Assembly (NCBI GenBank): GCA_965222895.1
Contig: CBDCVB010000002.1
Span: forward strand, 1,674,001-1,738,000
Direction of reading: 5' to 3'
DNA: 64,000 nt
Origin: Bin87 sp965222895
GTDB lineage: Bacteria; Chloroflexota; Dehalococcoidia; Lucifugimonadales; UBA3495
In this document: piece by piece, positions 17,068-25,650 of the stretch
Layout of the letters: every line of letters begins with the position of its first letter
How positions within the stretch are numbered: the first letter of the stretch is position 1
The notes under the pieces: model-generated
Seen by the model: the letters and a program-made list of their open reading frames with translations, nothing else
Databases searched by the model: none
What the model was told of the DNA's origin: nothing
Translations under genes and position numbers: made by a program

Positions 17068-18300
17068 TTGACTACCAATGCCCGCAAATCAGGCCCGCTC
17101 GCTGGCCTCAAGGTGCTGGACCTTTCTATCATCGTGGCCGGCGGCACGGCTTCGTCGCTGATGGCCGATTTCGGCGCCGAGGTGGTGAAGGTTGAGCGAC
17201 CCGGTTCCGGCGACCCCCTCCGCAACTGGGGCCCTTTCTATGAAGGAGTGTCATTGTGGTGGAAAGTTCATTCCCGCAATAAACAATCGATTACGCTCAA
17301 CATGGGCGACGCCAGGGGGCAGGAATTGCTCAGGAAGCTTGCCGCCGAGGCCGATGTGCTGATTGAGGGTTTTCGGCCCGGAACGCTCGAACGTTGGGGG
17401 CTGGGGCCGGCTGACTTGCACGCGCCGGATGTAAACCCCGGCTTGGTGATCCTGCGTTTCTCCGGGTTCGGACAGACCGGCCCCTACAAGGATCGTCCCG
17501 GCTTCGGGACCATAGCCGAGTGCATGAGTGGGTATATCGGCATGACCGGTTTTCCCGACACACCGCCGAATCTGCCGCCGGTGCCGCTGGCCGACGAAAT
17601 CGCCGGCGTGTTTGGCGCCATGGCCGGCATGATGGCCATTTACCGCCGCGACGCCGACCGGCGGGAAGGGCACCCCGGAGCCGGGCAGGTGGTCGACCTC
17701 AGCCTGTTCGAGCCACTGTTCCGCTTGTGCATTCCCCATCTCACGATTTATGACCGTTTGGGAGAGGTTCGGGAAAGGGTGGGCAACGATTTCCCGGATG
17801 CGGCGCCGCGCAGTCTCTACCGCACCGGCGACGAACGCTGGCTGGGTCTCTCGGCGACATCGCAGAACACGTGGGAGGGTTTGGCTCGCGCCATGGGTTT
17901 TGACGCGTTGCTCGATGATGACCGGTTCGCCAACAACGCGGCGCGCCTGCAAAATAAGGATGCGCTGAACGAAATCTTGCAAAACTGGTTGAGCAGACGT
18001 ACCACCGATGACATCATGGGTGAACTGATTCCGGCCGGTGGCGTCGTGGGGCCGGTGTACAACAGCGCTGACATCGTCGCCGACCCTCATTTTCAGGAGC
18101 GGGAGGACATCGTGGAAATGGACGATCCCCAGATTGGCAAGACCATCATGCTGGGTGTGGTTCCCAAGTTCAGCGATACGCCGGGCGAACTGCGGCACAT
18201 GGGCCCAACCGTAGGTGAGCACAATCGCGAAATTTACGGCGGTTGGCTGGGCCTCACTGTGGCGCAGCTCGATGGCCTGTCTACTAACGGCGTAATTTAG
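17068..18300 (+). CDS. CaiB/BaiF-type (class III) CoA transferase
   Basis: A 410-residue class III CoA transferase, which moves CoA between carboxylic acids. The N-terminal LAGLKVLDLSIIVAGGTASSLMADFGAEV Rossmann segment (key residues Asp-Leu, Gly, Asp-Phe-Gly-Ala) and FRPGTLERWGLG are typical. The region VVDLSLFEPLFRL aligns with the strand carrying the catalytic Asp of formyl-CoA transferase. Here an acidic Glu appears to take that place, as in many paralogues. The predicted start is TTG at 17068. It is probably co-transcribed with the upstream hydrolase. The acyl substrate is not predictable. Confidence 0.88.
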   Translation: MTTNARKSGPLAGLKVLDLSIIVAGGTASSLMADFGAEVVKVERPGSGDPLRNWGPFYEGVSLWWKVHSRNKQSITLNMGDARGQELLRKLAAEADVLIEGFRPGTLERWGLGPADLHAPDVNPGLVILRFSGFGQTGPYKDRPGFGTIAECMSGYIGMTGFPDTPPNLPPVPLADEIAGVFGAMAGMMAIYRRDADRREGHPGAGQVVDLSLFEPLFRLCIPHLTIYDRLGEVRERVGNDFPDAAPRSLYRTGDERWLGLSATSQNTWEGLARAMGFDALLDDDRFANNAARLQNKDALNEILQNWLSRRTTDDIMGELIPAGGVVGPVYNSADIVADPHFQEREDIVEMDDPQIGKTIMLGVVPKFSDTPGELRHMGPTVGEHNREIYGGWLGLTVAQLDGLSTNGVI

Positions 18301-18323
18301 CCGGGCGAATTCCCGAAACGACG

Positions 18324-18995
18324 ATGCCTCCTGATACGCTGCTGGTCGCCACGCGCAACCCGGGGAAGATGCGGGAATACCGTCAGCTGTTGGCGGATTG
18401 CACGGCATCATTAATCTCGCTCGATGACGTCGGCATAACCGAAGAAGTCGAAGAAACCGGTGCTACCTTCCTGGCGAACGCCCAACTCAAAGCAGCGACC
18501 TACGCCCGCCTTTCGGGCTGCCTCACACTGTCCGATGACTCGGGGCTGGAGGTGCACGCTTTGGGCGGTGCGCCGGGCGTTTATTCCGCCAGGTACGGTG
18601 GCGATGCCTGCAAGTCCGATGCCGACCGGCTTGAGCTCCTGCTGCGTAACTTGCAGGGAATCCCGTGGCAGAATCGGATTGCGCGGTTCCGGTGTTTCAC
18701 CGCAATAGCAATGCCGCCAGATGCAGCTACCCCAGGCGGAATCCCGACGGCGCCTTTTCCTGATGGCAATGGCGGGCGGATCGCAACCGTCGTAGGTTCC
18801 ATCGCCGGGGTGATACAATACGAACCAGAAGGCAAACACGGTTTCGGGTATGATCCCGCATTTTACTTGCCTTCCTACGGCAAAACGATCGCTCAGTTGC
18901 CGTTGACCGCCAAGAATCGCATCAGCCACCGGGCCGATGCGGCGAACAAGACATTGCGGGTGCTAAATCGCTGCTTTGCTTCCCTGGAACCCTGA
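18324..18995 (+). CDS. rdgB: RdgB/HAM1 non-canonical purine NTP pyrophosphatase
   Basis: It hydrolyses ITP, dITP and XTP to monophosphates, cleaning the nucleotide pool. Family hallmarks are the N-terminal ATRNPGKMREYRQLL segment, SDDSGLEVHALGGAPGVYSARY, the GFGYDPAFYLPSYGKT substrate region and the C-terminal SHRADA motif. At 223 residues it is slightly longer than the usual 190-200 because of an insertion around residues 125-150. It follows the CoA transferase by 23 bp and precedes moaA by 12 bp, so it may ride on the same transcript. Confidence 0.94.
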   Translation: MPPDTLLVATRNPGKMREYRQLLADCTASLISLDDVGITEEVEETGATFLANAQLKAATYARLSGCLTLSDDSGLEVHALGGAPGVYSARYGGDACKSDADRLELLLRNLQGIPWQNRIARFRCFTAIAMPPDAATPGGIPTAPFPDGNGGRIATVVGSIAGVIQYEPEGKHGFGYDPAFYLPSYGKTIAQLPLTAKNRISHRADAANKTLRVLNRCFASLEP

Positions 18996-19007
18996 TGGAA
19001 TCGCAAG

Positions 19008-20027
19008 ATGATTAAAGACCTGTTCGGGCGCCCTTTACGAGATTTACGGATTTCGGTTACCGACCGCTGCAATTTCCGATGTCCGTACTGTATGCCAGCG
19101 GAAATATTTGGCGAGGCTTATCAGTTTCTGCCCAAGGACGACATCCTGACGTTTGAGGAGATTTCCCGCCTGTCCCGTCTGTTCGTAGAGCTGGGCGTCA
19201 ACAAGTTGCGAATCACTGGCGGGGAACCGCTGCTGCGCGTGGACCTTCCCGATTTGGTGCGTCAACTGGCCGCCATCCCCGGCGCCGACGACATCACGCT
19301 TACCACCAATGGCTACCTCCTCGCCAGTCTAGCCCAGCAGCTCAGCGACGTCGGCTTGCATCGGATTACGGTTAGCCTGGATTCTCTCGACGACGAGGTG
19401 TTCAAGCGGATGAACGGCCGTGGATTCGGCACTCGGCGCGTGTTGGAGGGTATCCGCCGCGCCGCTGAAGTCGGTCTGGCTCCGTTGAAAATCAACGCTG
19501 TAGTGCAGAAGGGAGTCAACGACCACACCATCGTCGATTTGGCGCGCTATTTCAAAGGCACTGGCCACATAGTCCGCTTCATCGAATACATGGATGTGGG
19601 CAACCGCAACGGCTGGAAACTGGATGAGGTTGTCCCGGCTGCCGAAATAGTTGCTCTGATCAATGAGCAGTTGCCGTTGGAGCCTGCCGAAGCCAATTAC
19701 GTTGGCGAGGTGGCCCGGCGTTGGCAGTACCGGGACGGCGGCGGCGAGATTGGCGTGATTGCGTCGGTAACCCAGCCGTTCTGCGCCGATTGCACACGTG
19801 CGCGCCTGTCCACCGATGGCAAGCTGTACACCTGTCTGTTTGCCTCGGATGGCGTGGACTTGCGCGGGCCAATGCGGGACGGCGCAGACGACGACCGCTT
19901 GCGGCAAATCATATCAGGAATCTGGGGGCGCAGACGTGACCGCTATTCCGAGGAACGCGCCGAATTCACCGAGTCTGACACCATCAACCAGCGCCCCAAG
20001 GTCGAGATGTACCAGATCGGCGGCTAA
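19008..20027 (+). CDS. moaA: GTP 3',8-cyclase MoaA (molybdenum cofactor)
   Basis: A radical-SAM enzyme that converts GTP to 3',8-cyclo-GTP, the first step of molybdenum cofactor synthesis. The radical-SAM CxxxCxxC is at Cys21, Cys25 and Cys28. The second C-terminal cluster is carried by FCADCTRARLS and the later TCLF cysteine. The protein ends in the conserved double glycine (MYQIGG), which is needed for activity in characterised homologues. At 339 residues its length is normal. moaC follows 8 bp downstream. The product supports the molybdenum hydroxylase at 54.6-58.4 kb. Confidence 0.96.
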   Translation: MIKDLFGRPLRDLRISVTDRCNFRCPYCMPAEIFGEAYQFLPKDDILTFEEISRLSRLFVELGVNKLRITGGEPLLRVDLPDLVRQLAAIPGADDITLTTNGYLLASLAQQLSDVGLHRITVSLDSLDDEVFKRMNGRGFGTRRVLEGIRRAAEVGLAPLKINAVVQKGVNDHTIVDLARYFKGTGHIVRFIEYMDVGNRNGWKLDEVVPAAEIVALINEQLPLEPAEANYVGEVARRWQYRDGGGEIGVIASVTQPFCADCTRARLSTDGKLYTCLFASDGVDLRGPMRDGADDDRLRQIISGIWGRRRDRYSEERAEFTESDTINQRPKVEMYQIGG

Positions 20028-20035
20028 GGCTTTTT

Positions 20036-20545
20036 ATGTCAACTGACCGTACCGCGAAACCCACCAATCACCTGACCCACCTGGCCGAAGACGGTAGCGC
20101 GCGCATGGTTGACGTGGGCTGGAAACCGGTAACCGACCGCATGGCAGAAGCGTGTGGCGACGTGGTGATGCAACCGGAAACCCTGGCCCTGATCCGCGAC
20201 GGGTTGATGAAAAAAGGCGACGTGCTGACCATCGCTCAACTGGCCGGCATCATGGGAGCCAAGCGCACCGCAGAACTGATACCGCTCTGCCATCCATTGC
20301 CGTTGAACAAGGTCGATGTTGAATTGAACCTGGACGAGGCTGGGAGCCGCGTTCGTGTCACCGCCACGGCAACCACCTCCGGCAAAACCGGTGTGGAGAT
20401 GGAAGCCCTTACCGCAGTGTCGGTGGCTGCGCTAACCGTTTACGATATGTGCAAGGCGGTGGACCGCGCGGTGCGGATTGATGGCATTCGCCTGCTCCGC
20501 AAAACCGGCGGCCAGTCCGGAGACGTTGACCTCACCGACCATTAG
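20036..20545 (+). CDS. moaC: Cyclic pyranopterin monophosphate synthase MoaC
   Basis: It completes cyclic pyranopterin monophosphate formation from the MoaA product. Conserved segments are ARMVDVGWKPVTDRMAEA (with the Lys), the IPLCHPLPLNKVDVE motif, and TGVEMEALTAVSVAALTVYDMCKAVD with the catalytic Lys and Asp. At 169 residues it is typical. Its stop codon overlaps the stop of the convergent gene at 20542 by 4 bases. Confidence 0.96.
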   Translation: MSTDRTAKPTNHLTHLAEDGSARMVDVGWKPVTDRMAEACGDVVMQPETLALIRDGLMKKGDVLTIAQLAGIMGAKRTAELIPLCHPLPLNKVDVELNLDEAGSRVRVTATATTSGKTGVEMEALTAVSVAALTVYDMCKAVDRAVRIDGIRLLRKTGGQSGDVDLTDH

Positions 20546-20949
20546 CGACGTGAACCGCGCCGGCGCAACTCGGCGGACAACGTTCGGACCGCCGAAATCA
20601 GGTATATCAGCCGTTCTTCAGGTAATAACTCCAGCGGTTTGAATTCCTCTACCTGGTCGACTTCCAAAACTCCGACCACGCCCGGGATGGCGGCAACGTC
20701 CAACTCGGCAATCGACCCGTCCGGCGTTACCACTACGCAACCGTGATCCGCAGTCGGTAACATTGCCGGTTCAATTTCCACTGCTTGAATGGTAGTCATC
20801 CCCAGGAACGCTGGGAACGGGTCAAGCCGTCGGCACAATGCGCCCAGAATCACATCCAGGCTGTCGATGGCAGCAGCCAACACGTCCTCAGCATCGGAAG
20901 CTGGATCGTTGTGCTCGTGTGTGTTGTGTTCGTGTGTTCCAGAGGCCAT
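20542..20949 (-). CDS. Unknown 135-residue protein with His-rich N-terminus
   Basis: I do not recognise a family. The protein starts with a short His/Asn/Glu-rich tract (HEHNTHEHND) that could bind a metal, continues with a helical stretch, then a beta-rich middle that mentions VVTPDGSIAELDVAAIPG, and ends in a basic helix RTLSAELRRRGSRR. It has no signal peptide or membrane segment. It is convergent with moaC with a 4-base stop overlap and has no same-strand partner. Codon use looks like its neighbours, and the frame is clean over its whole length. Confidence 0.6.
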   Translation of the reverse strand: MASGTHEHNTHEHNDPASDAEDVLAAAIDSLDVILGALCRRLDPFPAFLGMTTIQAVEIEPAMLPTADHGCVVVTPDGSIAELDVAAIPGVVGVLEVDQVEEFKPLELLPEERLIYLISAVRTLSAELRRRGSRR

Positions 20950-20991
20950 GAAAAATGAGTTTCGTAGTGGCGCTGGCGGGCGGGATTACAA

Positions 20992-21021
20992 TTGACAATC
21001 CGTCGTGAAGGGCCTTACCAT
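20992..21021 (+). promoter_or_regulatory. Promoter for the CAT-anticodon tRNA gene
   Basis: A perfect TTGACA (20992-20997) is followed after 18 bases by TACCAT (21016-21021), a 4 of 6 match to the -10 consensus. Transcription would begin about 40 bases before the tRNA at 21067. No other gene on the plus strand lies here. Confidence 0.5.
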
Positions 21022-21066
21022 ATTACGCGTGTGCAGCGCTGACGGCTGGTCGGCGACACGCCGGTT

Positions 21067-21141
21067 GGCGACGTAGCTCAGAGGCAGAGCGGGCGCTTCA
21101 TAAGCGCTAGGTCGTTGGTTCGAATCCATCCGTCGCCACCA
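21067..21141 (+). tRNA. tRNA-Met (CAT anticodon), CCA encoded
   Basis: A 75-base cloverleaf can be folded: acceptor GGCGACG with CGTCGCC, D-stem GCTC/GAGC with a 7-base loop, anticodon stem GGCGC/GCGCT with loop TTCATAA (anticodon CAT), variable AGGTC, T-loop TTCGAAT, discriminator A, then encoded CCA. The first base pair is G-C, so it is not a formyl-Met initiator. It is elongator tRNA-Met or, less likely, the lysidine-modified tRNA-Ile2. The T-stem has one T-T mismatch. Confidence 0.92.
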
Positions 21142-21189
21142 CATTGCTCAACCGATGATTTGGGCCGGAAGGCAACCATAAAATCAGAG

Positions 21190-21220
21190 GGCCGGGTCTG
21201 TATGACCCGGCCTTTACTTT
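21190..21220 (+). terminator. Intrinsic terminator after the tRNA
   Basis: A perfect 9-bp stem GGCCGGGTC / GACCCGGCC (21190-21198 and 21204-21212) with a 5-base loop is followed by TTTACTTT. It lies between the tRNA and the convergent PAC2 gene, so it can serve the tRNA transcript. The A-rich bases on the other side let it also act for PAC2. Confidence 0.75.
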
Positions 21221-21238
21221 GTGCTTTATGTCCGGTGA

Positions 21239-22150
21239 TTATTCCTCGCGTTCTTCCAGGTCACCGCCCAACTCGCTGAGGAATTGTTCTATCTCGGGCG
21301 ACAGGGACACCCGCTCCGCAGCGGTTTCGGTCTCGGCGGATTCGGTGGGTTCAGCCTCGTTGGAATCGTAGTAGGCTTCCATTTGCTGAATCAGTCCATG
21401 CAACTCGGAGTTGCGCTCGACGGCGGAATTCAACTCGCGGTACTGCCGTTGGCCACGGCGAACTGGCGCCAGGTCTGCAGGGATGTCCGGATACACGGAT
21501 GACAGGGCTTCCAGCATACGTGCCGTGCCGTTGAAGTCTTCATCCAGCTGCACGTATTGCGGCAAATGCACCATGAAGTTGATGGCTTCCACTCCCATCT
21601 CGTCGATGCCGTCGGAAACCAGGTTCATGATTGTGGTTGGTCCCTGGTAAGTGCTCTGACGCAACTTGAGGTTGGGCACCGGGCGGAGCTGTGTAACTGA
21701 ACCCAAAGAACCGGTTACCAGCAACGGCCGGGTATGAGGGACGGCGTCGTACATTGCCCCCAGGCGGCAATACCGCTTCACGCCGAAGGTCTCCACAATC
21801 TTCAGAATGGAGTCGGTATACTCTTCGCTGTTGGCGTGAGGCTCGCGGAGGTGGAAAAACAGGTAGTCGGGCCCATTCTCGGTGACTGCGTACCGGATAA
21901 CACTGTTCGGAATGCGCACCTGACGCTTGTCGTCGACCAGGCGCATACTGGGACGGTAACGAGTGAAGTCGAAAAATTCGCCAGGCCGGTGTAGGCGTCC
22001 CAATTCCTTGGAACCCAGGAATCGTTCAAGCCTGGTCAACGTCAGTGTTCCGACGCTGCCTACATCCACCCAGGGACGAATCATCGCGAAAACGTGAGGA
22101 TCGCGCAGTTCTGGCAAAGGTTCTTGTAACTCAAATGCACCAATTTTCAT
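21239..22150 (-). CDS. PAC2 family protein
   Basis: A 303-residue PAC2-domain protein (proteasome assembly chaperone 2 family, also called the ATP-grasp-associated or DUF75 family in prokaryotes). Recognisable features are an N-terminal DPHVFAMIRPWVDVGSVGTL segment, RRYCRLGAMYDAVPHTRP, and GPTTIMNLVSDGIDEMGVEAINFMVHLPQYVQL. The final 60 residues are acidic and probably extended or coiled (EPTESAETETAAERVS and an acidic C-terminus). Bacterial members are not clearly linked to proteasomes and no proteasome gene is visible here. It is monocistronic, with a terminator shared with the upstream tRNA. Function is uncertain. Confidence 0.8.
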   Translation of the reverse strand: MKIGAFELQEPLPELRDPHVFAMIRPWVDVGSVGTLTLTRLERFLGSKELGRLHRPGEFFDFTRYRPSMRLVDDKRQVRIPNSVIRYAVTENGPDYLFFHLREPHANSEEYTDSILKIVETFGVKRYCRLGAMYDAVPHTRPLLVTGSLGSVTQLRPVPNLKLRQSTYQGPTTIMNLVSDGIDEMGVEAINFMVHLPQYVQLDEDFNGTARMLEALSSVYPDIPADLAPVRRGQRQYRELNSAVERNSELHGLIQQMEAYYDSNEAEPTESAETETAAERVSLSPEIEQFLSELGGDLEEREE

Positions 22151-22315
22151 AGTGCCATTATCTTGACAGACCCGGCGCCAAAATTCAAGAAGCGCTGATT
22201 ACGCCGGCCAGGAATTGTCCACACGACGCTCTTGTTTCAGATGCCGAGATGAAATAACTTCTGTTTTGGGCGGTTAGCGTACTGTGCAACGCACGACTGC
22301 GATCGCCAGTGGCGG

Positions 22316-22344
22316 TTGAATGCGTGCCTCGGTTAACCTACAAT
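22316..22344 (+). promoter_or_regulatory. Sigma-70-like promoter for the first LLM monooxygenase
   Basis: TTGAAT (22316-22321), a 17-base spacer and TACAAT (22339-22344) match the -35/-10 consensus well (about 4 and 5 of 6). The predicted leader to the ATG at 22428 is about 75 bases. It stands in the 277-base divergent gap between PAC2 and the LLM gene, in which I see no other gene. Confidence 0.6.
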
Positions 22345-22427
22345 ACTGTGCGGCAATGCCATCTGTGTTGCGTATCGGGATTCGCTAATCCAGCGGCGCC
22401 ACCTGCGCCCGACCCCGGAGGAGCCTA

Positions 22428-23618
22428 ATGATTACCACTTTTGATAGCCTGTATGCCGGCCATGTGGATATGGACAATGTCGGCTATGGCGGAGTCGCGG
22501 TCAACGACCGCTCCTACTCGGACGAGGTCCTGGCCTCTGCCTTTGACAAGGGTGTGGCTATCGCCCAAACCCTGGACAAATACGGTTACGATACCTTCTG
22601 GATGGCCGAGCATCATTTTCAGCCGGAAGGTTACGAATGTATTCCCAATCTGCTGATGTTCATAGTCCATCTGGCGCACCTGACCGAGCGGCTGCGGTTC
22701 GGCTGCGGCTTCAACATCGCTCCGATGTGGCACCCTCTTCGGCTGGCCGAGGACTTTGCCACCGCCGACTGGCTCACCAATGGCCGCGTTACCTTTGGAG
22801 TGGGGAGGGGTTATCACACGCGAGAAGTGGAGACCTTCGGGTCCCCGTTGATGGATCAAGCCGGCAACCGGGAGCTCTTCGAAGAGCAGGTGCAGGTTAT
22901 ATTCAAGGCTTTCAACGAACGCTCCTTCTCCCACCACAGCAAGTATTTCGACATCCCTCCCCAAGTGCCCTATCGCGGCTACGAACTGGAAGAGATTACG
23001 CTGGTGCCGCGACCCAAGACGTTGCCGGTGGAGTGCTGGCAACCCATCCAGGGTGGCACGGGGCGCGCCCTCGAGTTCATGGCCAGCATGGGTATCAAGG
23101 GCGTGATAGGCGGTGGTTCATCTGAGGGCGGCGCGATGGATGGCATCATGCACGCCTACCGCGATGCTCTAGTGCGGAACGGCAAACCCAATGCTGAGTT
23201 GGGCGAGGACCTGGCGGTTGGATTCCACTTTCATATCGCCAATTCAGTAGAAGAAGCAGCCCGCCAGTCGGGTGGCTACTACGAAGAAAACCTCAAGATG
23301 TTTGGACCGTTGCGCTTGACACGCGGATTGACCGAACAGCAGATCCGCGACATCAGCAATCCGGAAGTGGCGCCGAACGCCGGACTGCCGCGCATCGAAG
23401 ACGCCATCGCCAACGGTAGCGTACTCGCCGGCACGCCGGAAATGATTATTGAGAAATTGAAGAGCGTGGAAGCGAGTTATCCGGGTCTGGCGCGCGTGCA
23501 GGTTGGGCAACCGGTCGGCACACCTCAGACGGTCATATTGGAACAGCTCCAGTGGTTCGCCGAAGCGGTAATGCCCGCCTTCAAGAAGGTCGAGATACTG
23601 GTGCCGGCCGACAACTAA
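22428..23618 (+). CDS. LLM class flavin-dependent oxidoreductase
   Basis: A 396-residue luciferase-like (bacterial luciferase alpha-chain family) TIM-barrel enzyme that uses FMNH2 or F420H2 to oxygenate or oxidise small substrates. Typical elements are WMAEHHFQPEGY near residue 58, GCGFNIAPMWHPLRLAEDFA, the GVGRGYHTREVETFG motif, and the late SVLAGTPEMIIEKL segment. The ATG follows a GGAGG (about six bases upstream) and a good promoter. It is transcribed alone or with the VOC gene 112 bp downstream. The substrate is unknown. Such paralogues are expanded in SAR202-type Chloroflexota, where they are thought to attack recalcitrant compounds (inference). Confidence 0.9.
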   Translation: MITTFDSLYAGHVDMDNVGYGGVAVNDRSYSDEVLASAFDKGVAIAQTLDKYGYDTFWMAEHHFQPEGYECIPNLLMFIVHLAHLTERLRFGCGFNIAPMWHPLRLAEDFATADWLTNGRVTFGVGRGYHTREVETFGSPLMDQAGNRELFEEQVQVIFKAFNERSFSHHSKYFDIPPQVPYRGYELEEITLVPRPKTLPVECWQPIQGGTGRALEFMASMGIKGVIGGGSSEGGAMDGIMHAYRDALVRNGKPNAELGEDLAVGFHFHIANSVEEAARQSGGYYEENLKMFGPLRLTRGLTEQQIRDISNPEVAPNAGLPRIEDAIANGSVLAGTPEMIIEKLKSVEASYPGLARVQVGQPVGTPQTVILEQLQWFAEAVMPAFKKVEILVPADN

Positions 23619-23730
23619 CCTCGCCAGCCCAGCGGCTAAATCCACCCATTTTGATGACGGGCAGCAACTGACGGGGTTGCTGCCCGACTGATATGCTGGC
23701 CGGGCAAATCAAAACGCGGAGGCTGCCTTT

Positions 23731-24528
23731 ATGCCCGAAACAACCGGTTTTCCATCCGGTACGCCGTCCTGGGCCGACCTAATGTGCCACGATGGTCAGG
23801 TCGCCAAAGACTTCTATACCGGCCTTTTCGGCTGGACTTACGACGACCATCCGGCGGGCCCGGACATGATCTATACGATGTTCAGCCACAACGGCCTGGC
23901 CGCCTGCGCCTCAGCGGAAGCGGGGCCAGGCCAGGAAAATCTGCCGGCCCACTGGAGCGTGTATGTAACGGTGGATGACCTGGAAGCCGCTACCGAGCGC
24001 GCCCGCGCCGCCGGTGGAACCGTTATCATGGAGCCGTTCGATGTTTCGCCCATGGCGGGCGTGACCGTGGGCCGAATGTCTATCGTCCAAGACCAGGAGG
24101 GAGCCTTTTTGCGGCTGTGGTACCCGGTGGCCCACGCCGGCGCGGGCGTGATGATGGAGCCGGGGGCGCTTTGCTGGTTTGAGCTGGCAACCACCGACCC
24201 CGAATCGGCGGCGGCTTTCTACAAGTCCGTCCTGCAAGTGGACATCGACCGGGACGAAAACGTGGCAGAATTCCCATACTGGGTGCTGAAGGTCGGGGAT
24301 CAGATGGTCGGCGGCATCATCCAGATTGGCGAGGACTGGGGGCCGGTGCCGCCCAACTGGGGCGTCTATTTCGGCGTCAACGACGTGGACGCCATCGCTA
24401 ACCAGGCGAAAGACCTGGGTGGCAGCATCATCGTGGAACCCAGGGATTTATTGGACTTTGCGCGATTCGCCGTTCTCACGGACAGCGAAGGCGCCGTCTT
24501 CACGGTTATCCGGCTGAACGACTGGTAG
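23731..24528 (+). CDS. VOC family protein with two glyoxalase/dioxygenase modules
   Basis: A 265-residue protein of two vicinal-oxygen-chelate (VOC) modules: residues about 10-130 and 140-265. Each begins with a similar motif (SWADLMCHDGQVAKDFYTGLFGW, then CWFELATTDPESAAAFYKSVLQV). VOC pairs form metal-binding sites in extradiol dioxygenases, glyoxalases and antibiotic-resistance proteins. The first module has Trp13-Asp15-Leu and His20 near the usual metal ligand position, but ligands are not conserved enough to name a reaction. It lies between an LLM monooxygenase and a PuuE-like hydrolase, which hints at ring or epoxide chemistry. Confidence 0.85.
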   Translation: MPETTGFPSGTPSWADLMCHDGQVAKDFYTGLFGWTYDDHPAGPDMIYTMFSHNGLAACASAEAGPGQENLPAHWSVYVTVDDLEAATERARAAGGTVIMEPFDVSPMAGVTVGRMSIVQDQEGAFLRLWYPVAHAGAGVMMEPGALCWFELATTDPESAAAFYKSVLQVDIDRDENVAEFPYWVLKVGDQMVGGIIQIGEDWGPVPPNWGVYFGVNDVDAIANQAKDLGGSIIVEPRDLLDFARFAVLTDSEGAVFTVIRLNDW

Positions 24529-24557
24529 GCTGGCTTTTTAGAGCGCGTCGCATCGTA

Positions 24558-24580
24558 GGGGCAGGTTTGACACTTGCCCC
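24558..24580 (+). terminator. Hairpin between convergent VOC and deacetylase genes
   Basis: An inverted repeat, GGGGCAGGT / ACTTGCCCC with a 5-base TTGAC loop and a single G-T wobble pair, lies in the short convergent gap. The following bases are not T-rich, so it is a weak intrinsic terminator or an mRNA-stabilising structure for both genes. Confidence 0.45.
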
Positions 24581-24603
24581 CACGTCGTTGCGAGAGCTAG
24601 GTT

Positions 24604-25503
24604 TCACAAGGTTCCCGGCGGATAGTGTTCCAGCCACCAGCGAGCGATCTCATCCCTGCGGGCGAACCAGACACCGGGATGGCTTTTGGCGTAGCGTAGG
24701 AAACGGTCTACGGCGCGGGAGCGGGCGGGGCGTCCGGCGATGCGACAATGCAACCCCACTGACATCATCTTGGGGTGAGAACGACCTTCCTCGTATAGCA
24801 CGTCGAACGTGTCTTTCATGTACTCGTAAAAATCGCCAACGCTGTTCAGGCCACCCCGCCAGAATCGAGCATCGTTGGTCTCAAAGCTGTACGGCAATAC
24901 CAGCCAGGGGTTCCCACCAACATCGGTGTAGTAAGGCAAGTCGTCGTTGAATACACCGCTGTCGTAGATAAACCCGCCTTCCTCCGCTACCAGCTCCCGG
25001 GTGTTGACGCTGGCGCCGTATCGCGTGAACCAGCCCAGCGGGCGTACTCCGGTGGTGGATTCCAGGGATGCAATGGTTTTGCGGATCGCTTCGGCTTCCT
25101 CGGCGCGGGTTTTATTGTGGTATTCCTCCCATCGGTAACCGTGGCCGCAAATCTCATGGCCGTTGGCAACCAGATACCGCCCAACCTCCGGGTTGCGCTC
25201 GATTGCCACCGCGCAGCAGAAAAAAGTGCTCTTGATGCTATACCGGTCGAGCAGATTCAATATCCGCCAAACCCCAACGCGGCTGCCGTACTCAAAGAAA
25301 GATTCGTTGAACAGGTCGCGCTGCCCCGGCGGAATCGGGGACGGCACCTCGTTGTTCGATTCATGGTGGTCATCGCCATCCAGCAACGATGCTTCACTAC
25401 CTTCCTCATAGTTGACCACCACCGAGACGGCAATGCGGGCACCGCCGGGCCAACGAATCACCGGCGGTTCTGCGCCATATCCAACAAAATCCCGTTCCTG
25501 CAT
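24604..25503 (-). CDS. Polysaccharide deacetylase family protein (PuuE/allantoinase-like)
   Basis: A cytoplasmic NodB-fold hydrolase of about 300 residues. N-terminal GARIAVSVVVNYEEGSEAS and the metal-region motif STFFCCAVAIERNPEVGRYLVANGHEICGHGYRWEEY (with the His-Gly-His pair) match the PuuE-like allantoinase and peptidoglycan deacetylase branch. GLHCRIAGRPARSRAVDRFLRY is another typical segment. I start at ATG 25503. The longer open frame adds a basic, unconserved 26-residue piece. No signal peptide is seen, which favours a small-molecule amidohydrolase over a cell-wall enzyme. It converges with the VOC gene. Confidence 0.87.
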   Translation of the reverse strand: MQERDFVGYGAEPPVIRWPGGARIAVSVVVNYEEGSEASLLDGDDHHESNNEVPSPIPPGQRDLFNESFFEYGSRVGVWRILNLLDRYSIKSTFFCCAVAIERNPEVGRYLVANGHEICGHGYRWEEYHNKTRAEEAEAIRKTIASLESTTGVRPLGWFTRYGASVNTRELVAEEGGFIYDSGVFNDDLPYYTDVGGNPWLVLPYSFETNDARFWRGGLNSVGDFYEYMKDTFDVLYEEGRSHPKMMSVGLHCRIAGRPARSRAVDRFLRYAKSHPGVWFARRDEIARWWLEHYPPGTL

Positions 25504-25650
25504 ATCTGTACGTCCTACTGTCTGTCGAGTTCGGCAATTCCTGTTACGGCAACGGCCAGTCGCGAGCGAAGTTGCCACCACGGTTGGAGATACCGGGCGC
25601 CGTCGCCGCGCGCCAGAAGCGCAACGACGACGTGAGTTATAACAGGCTGG

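Noticed and set aside
21067..21141. Initiator tRNA-Met
   Set aside because: The first acceptor pair is G-C; initiators normally lack a Watson-Crick 1-72 pair.
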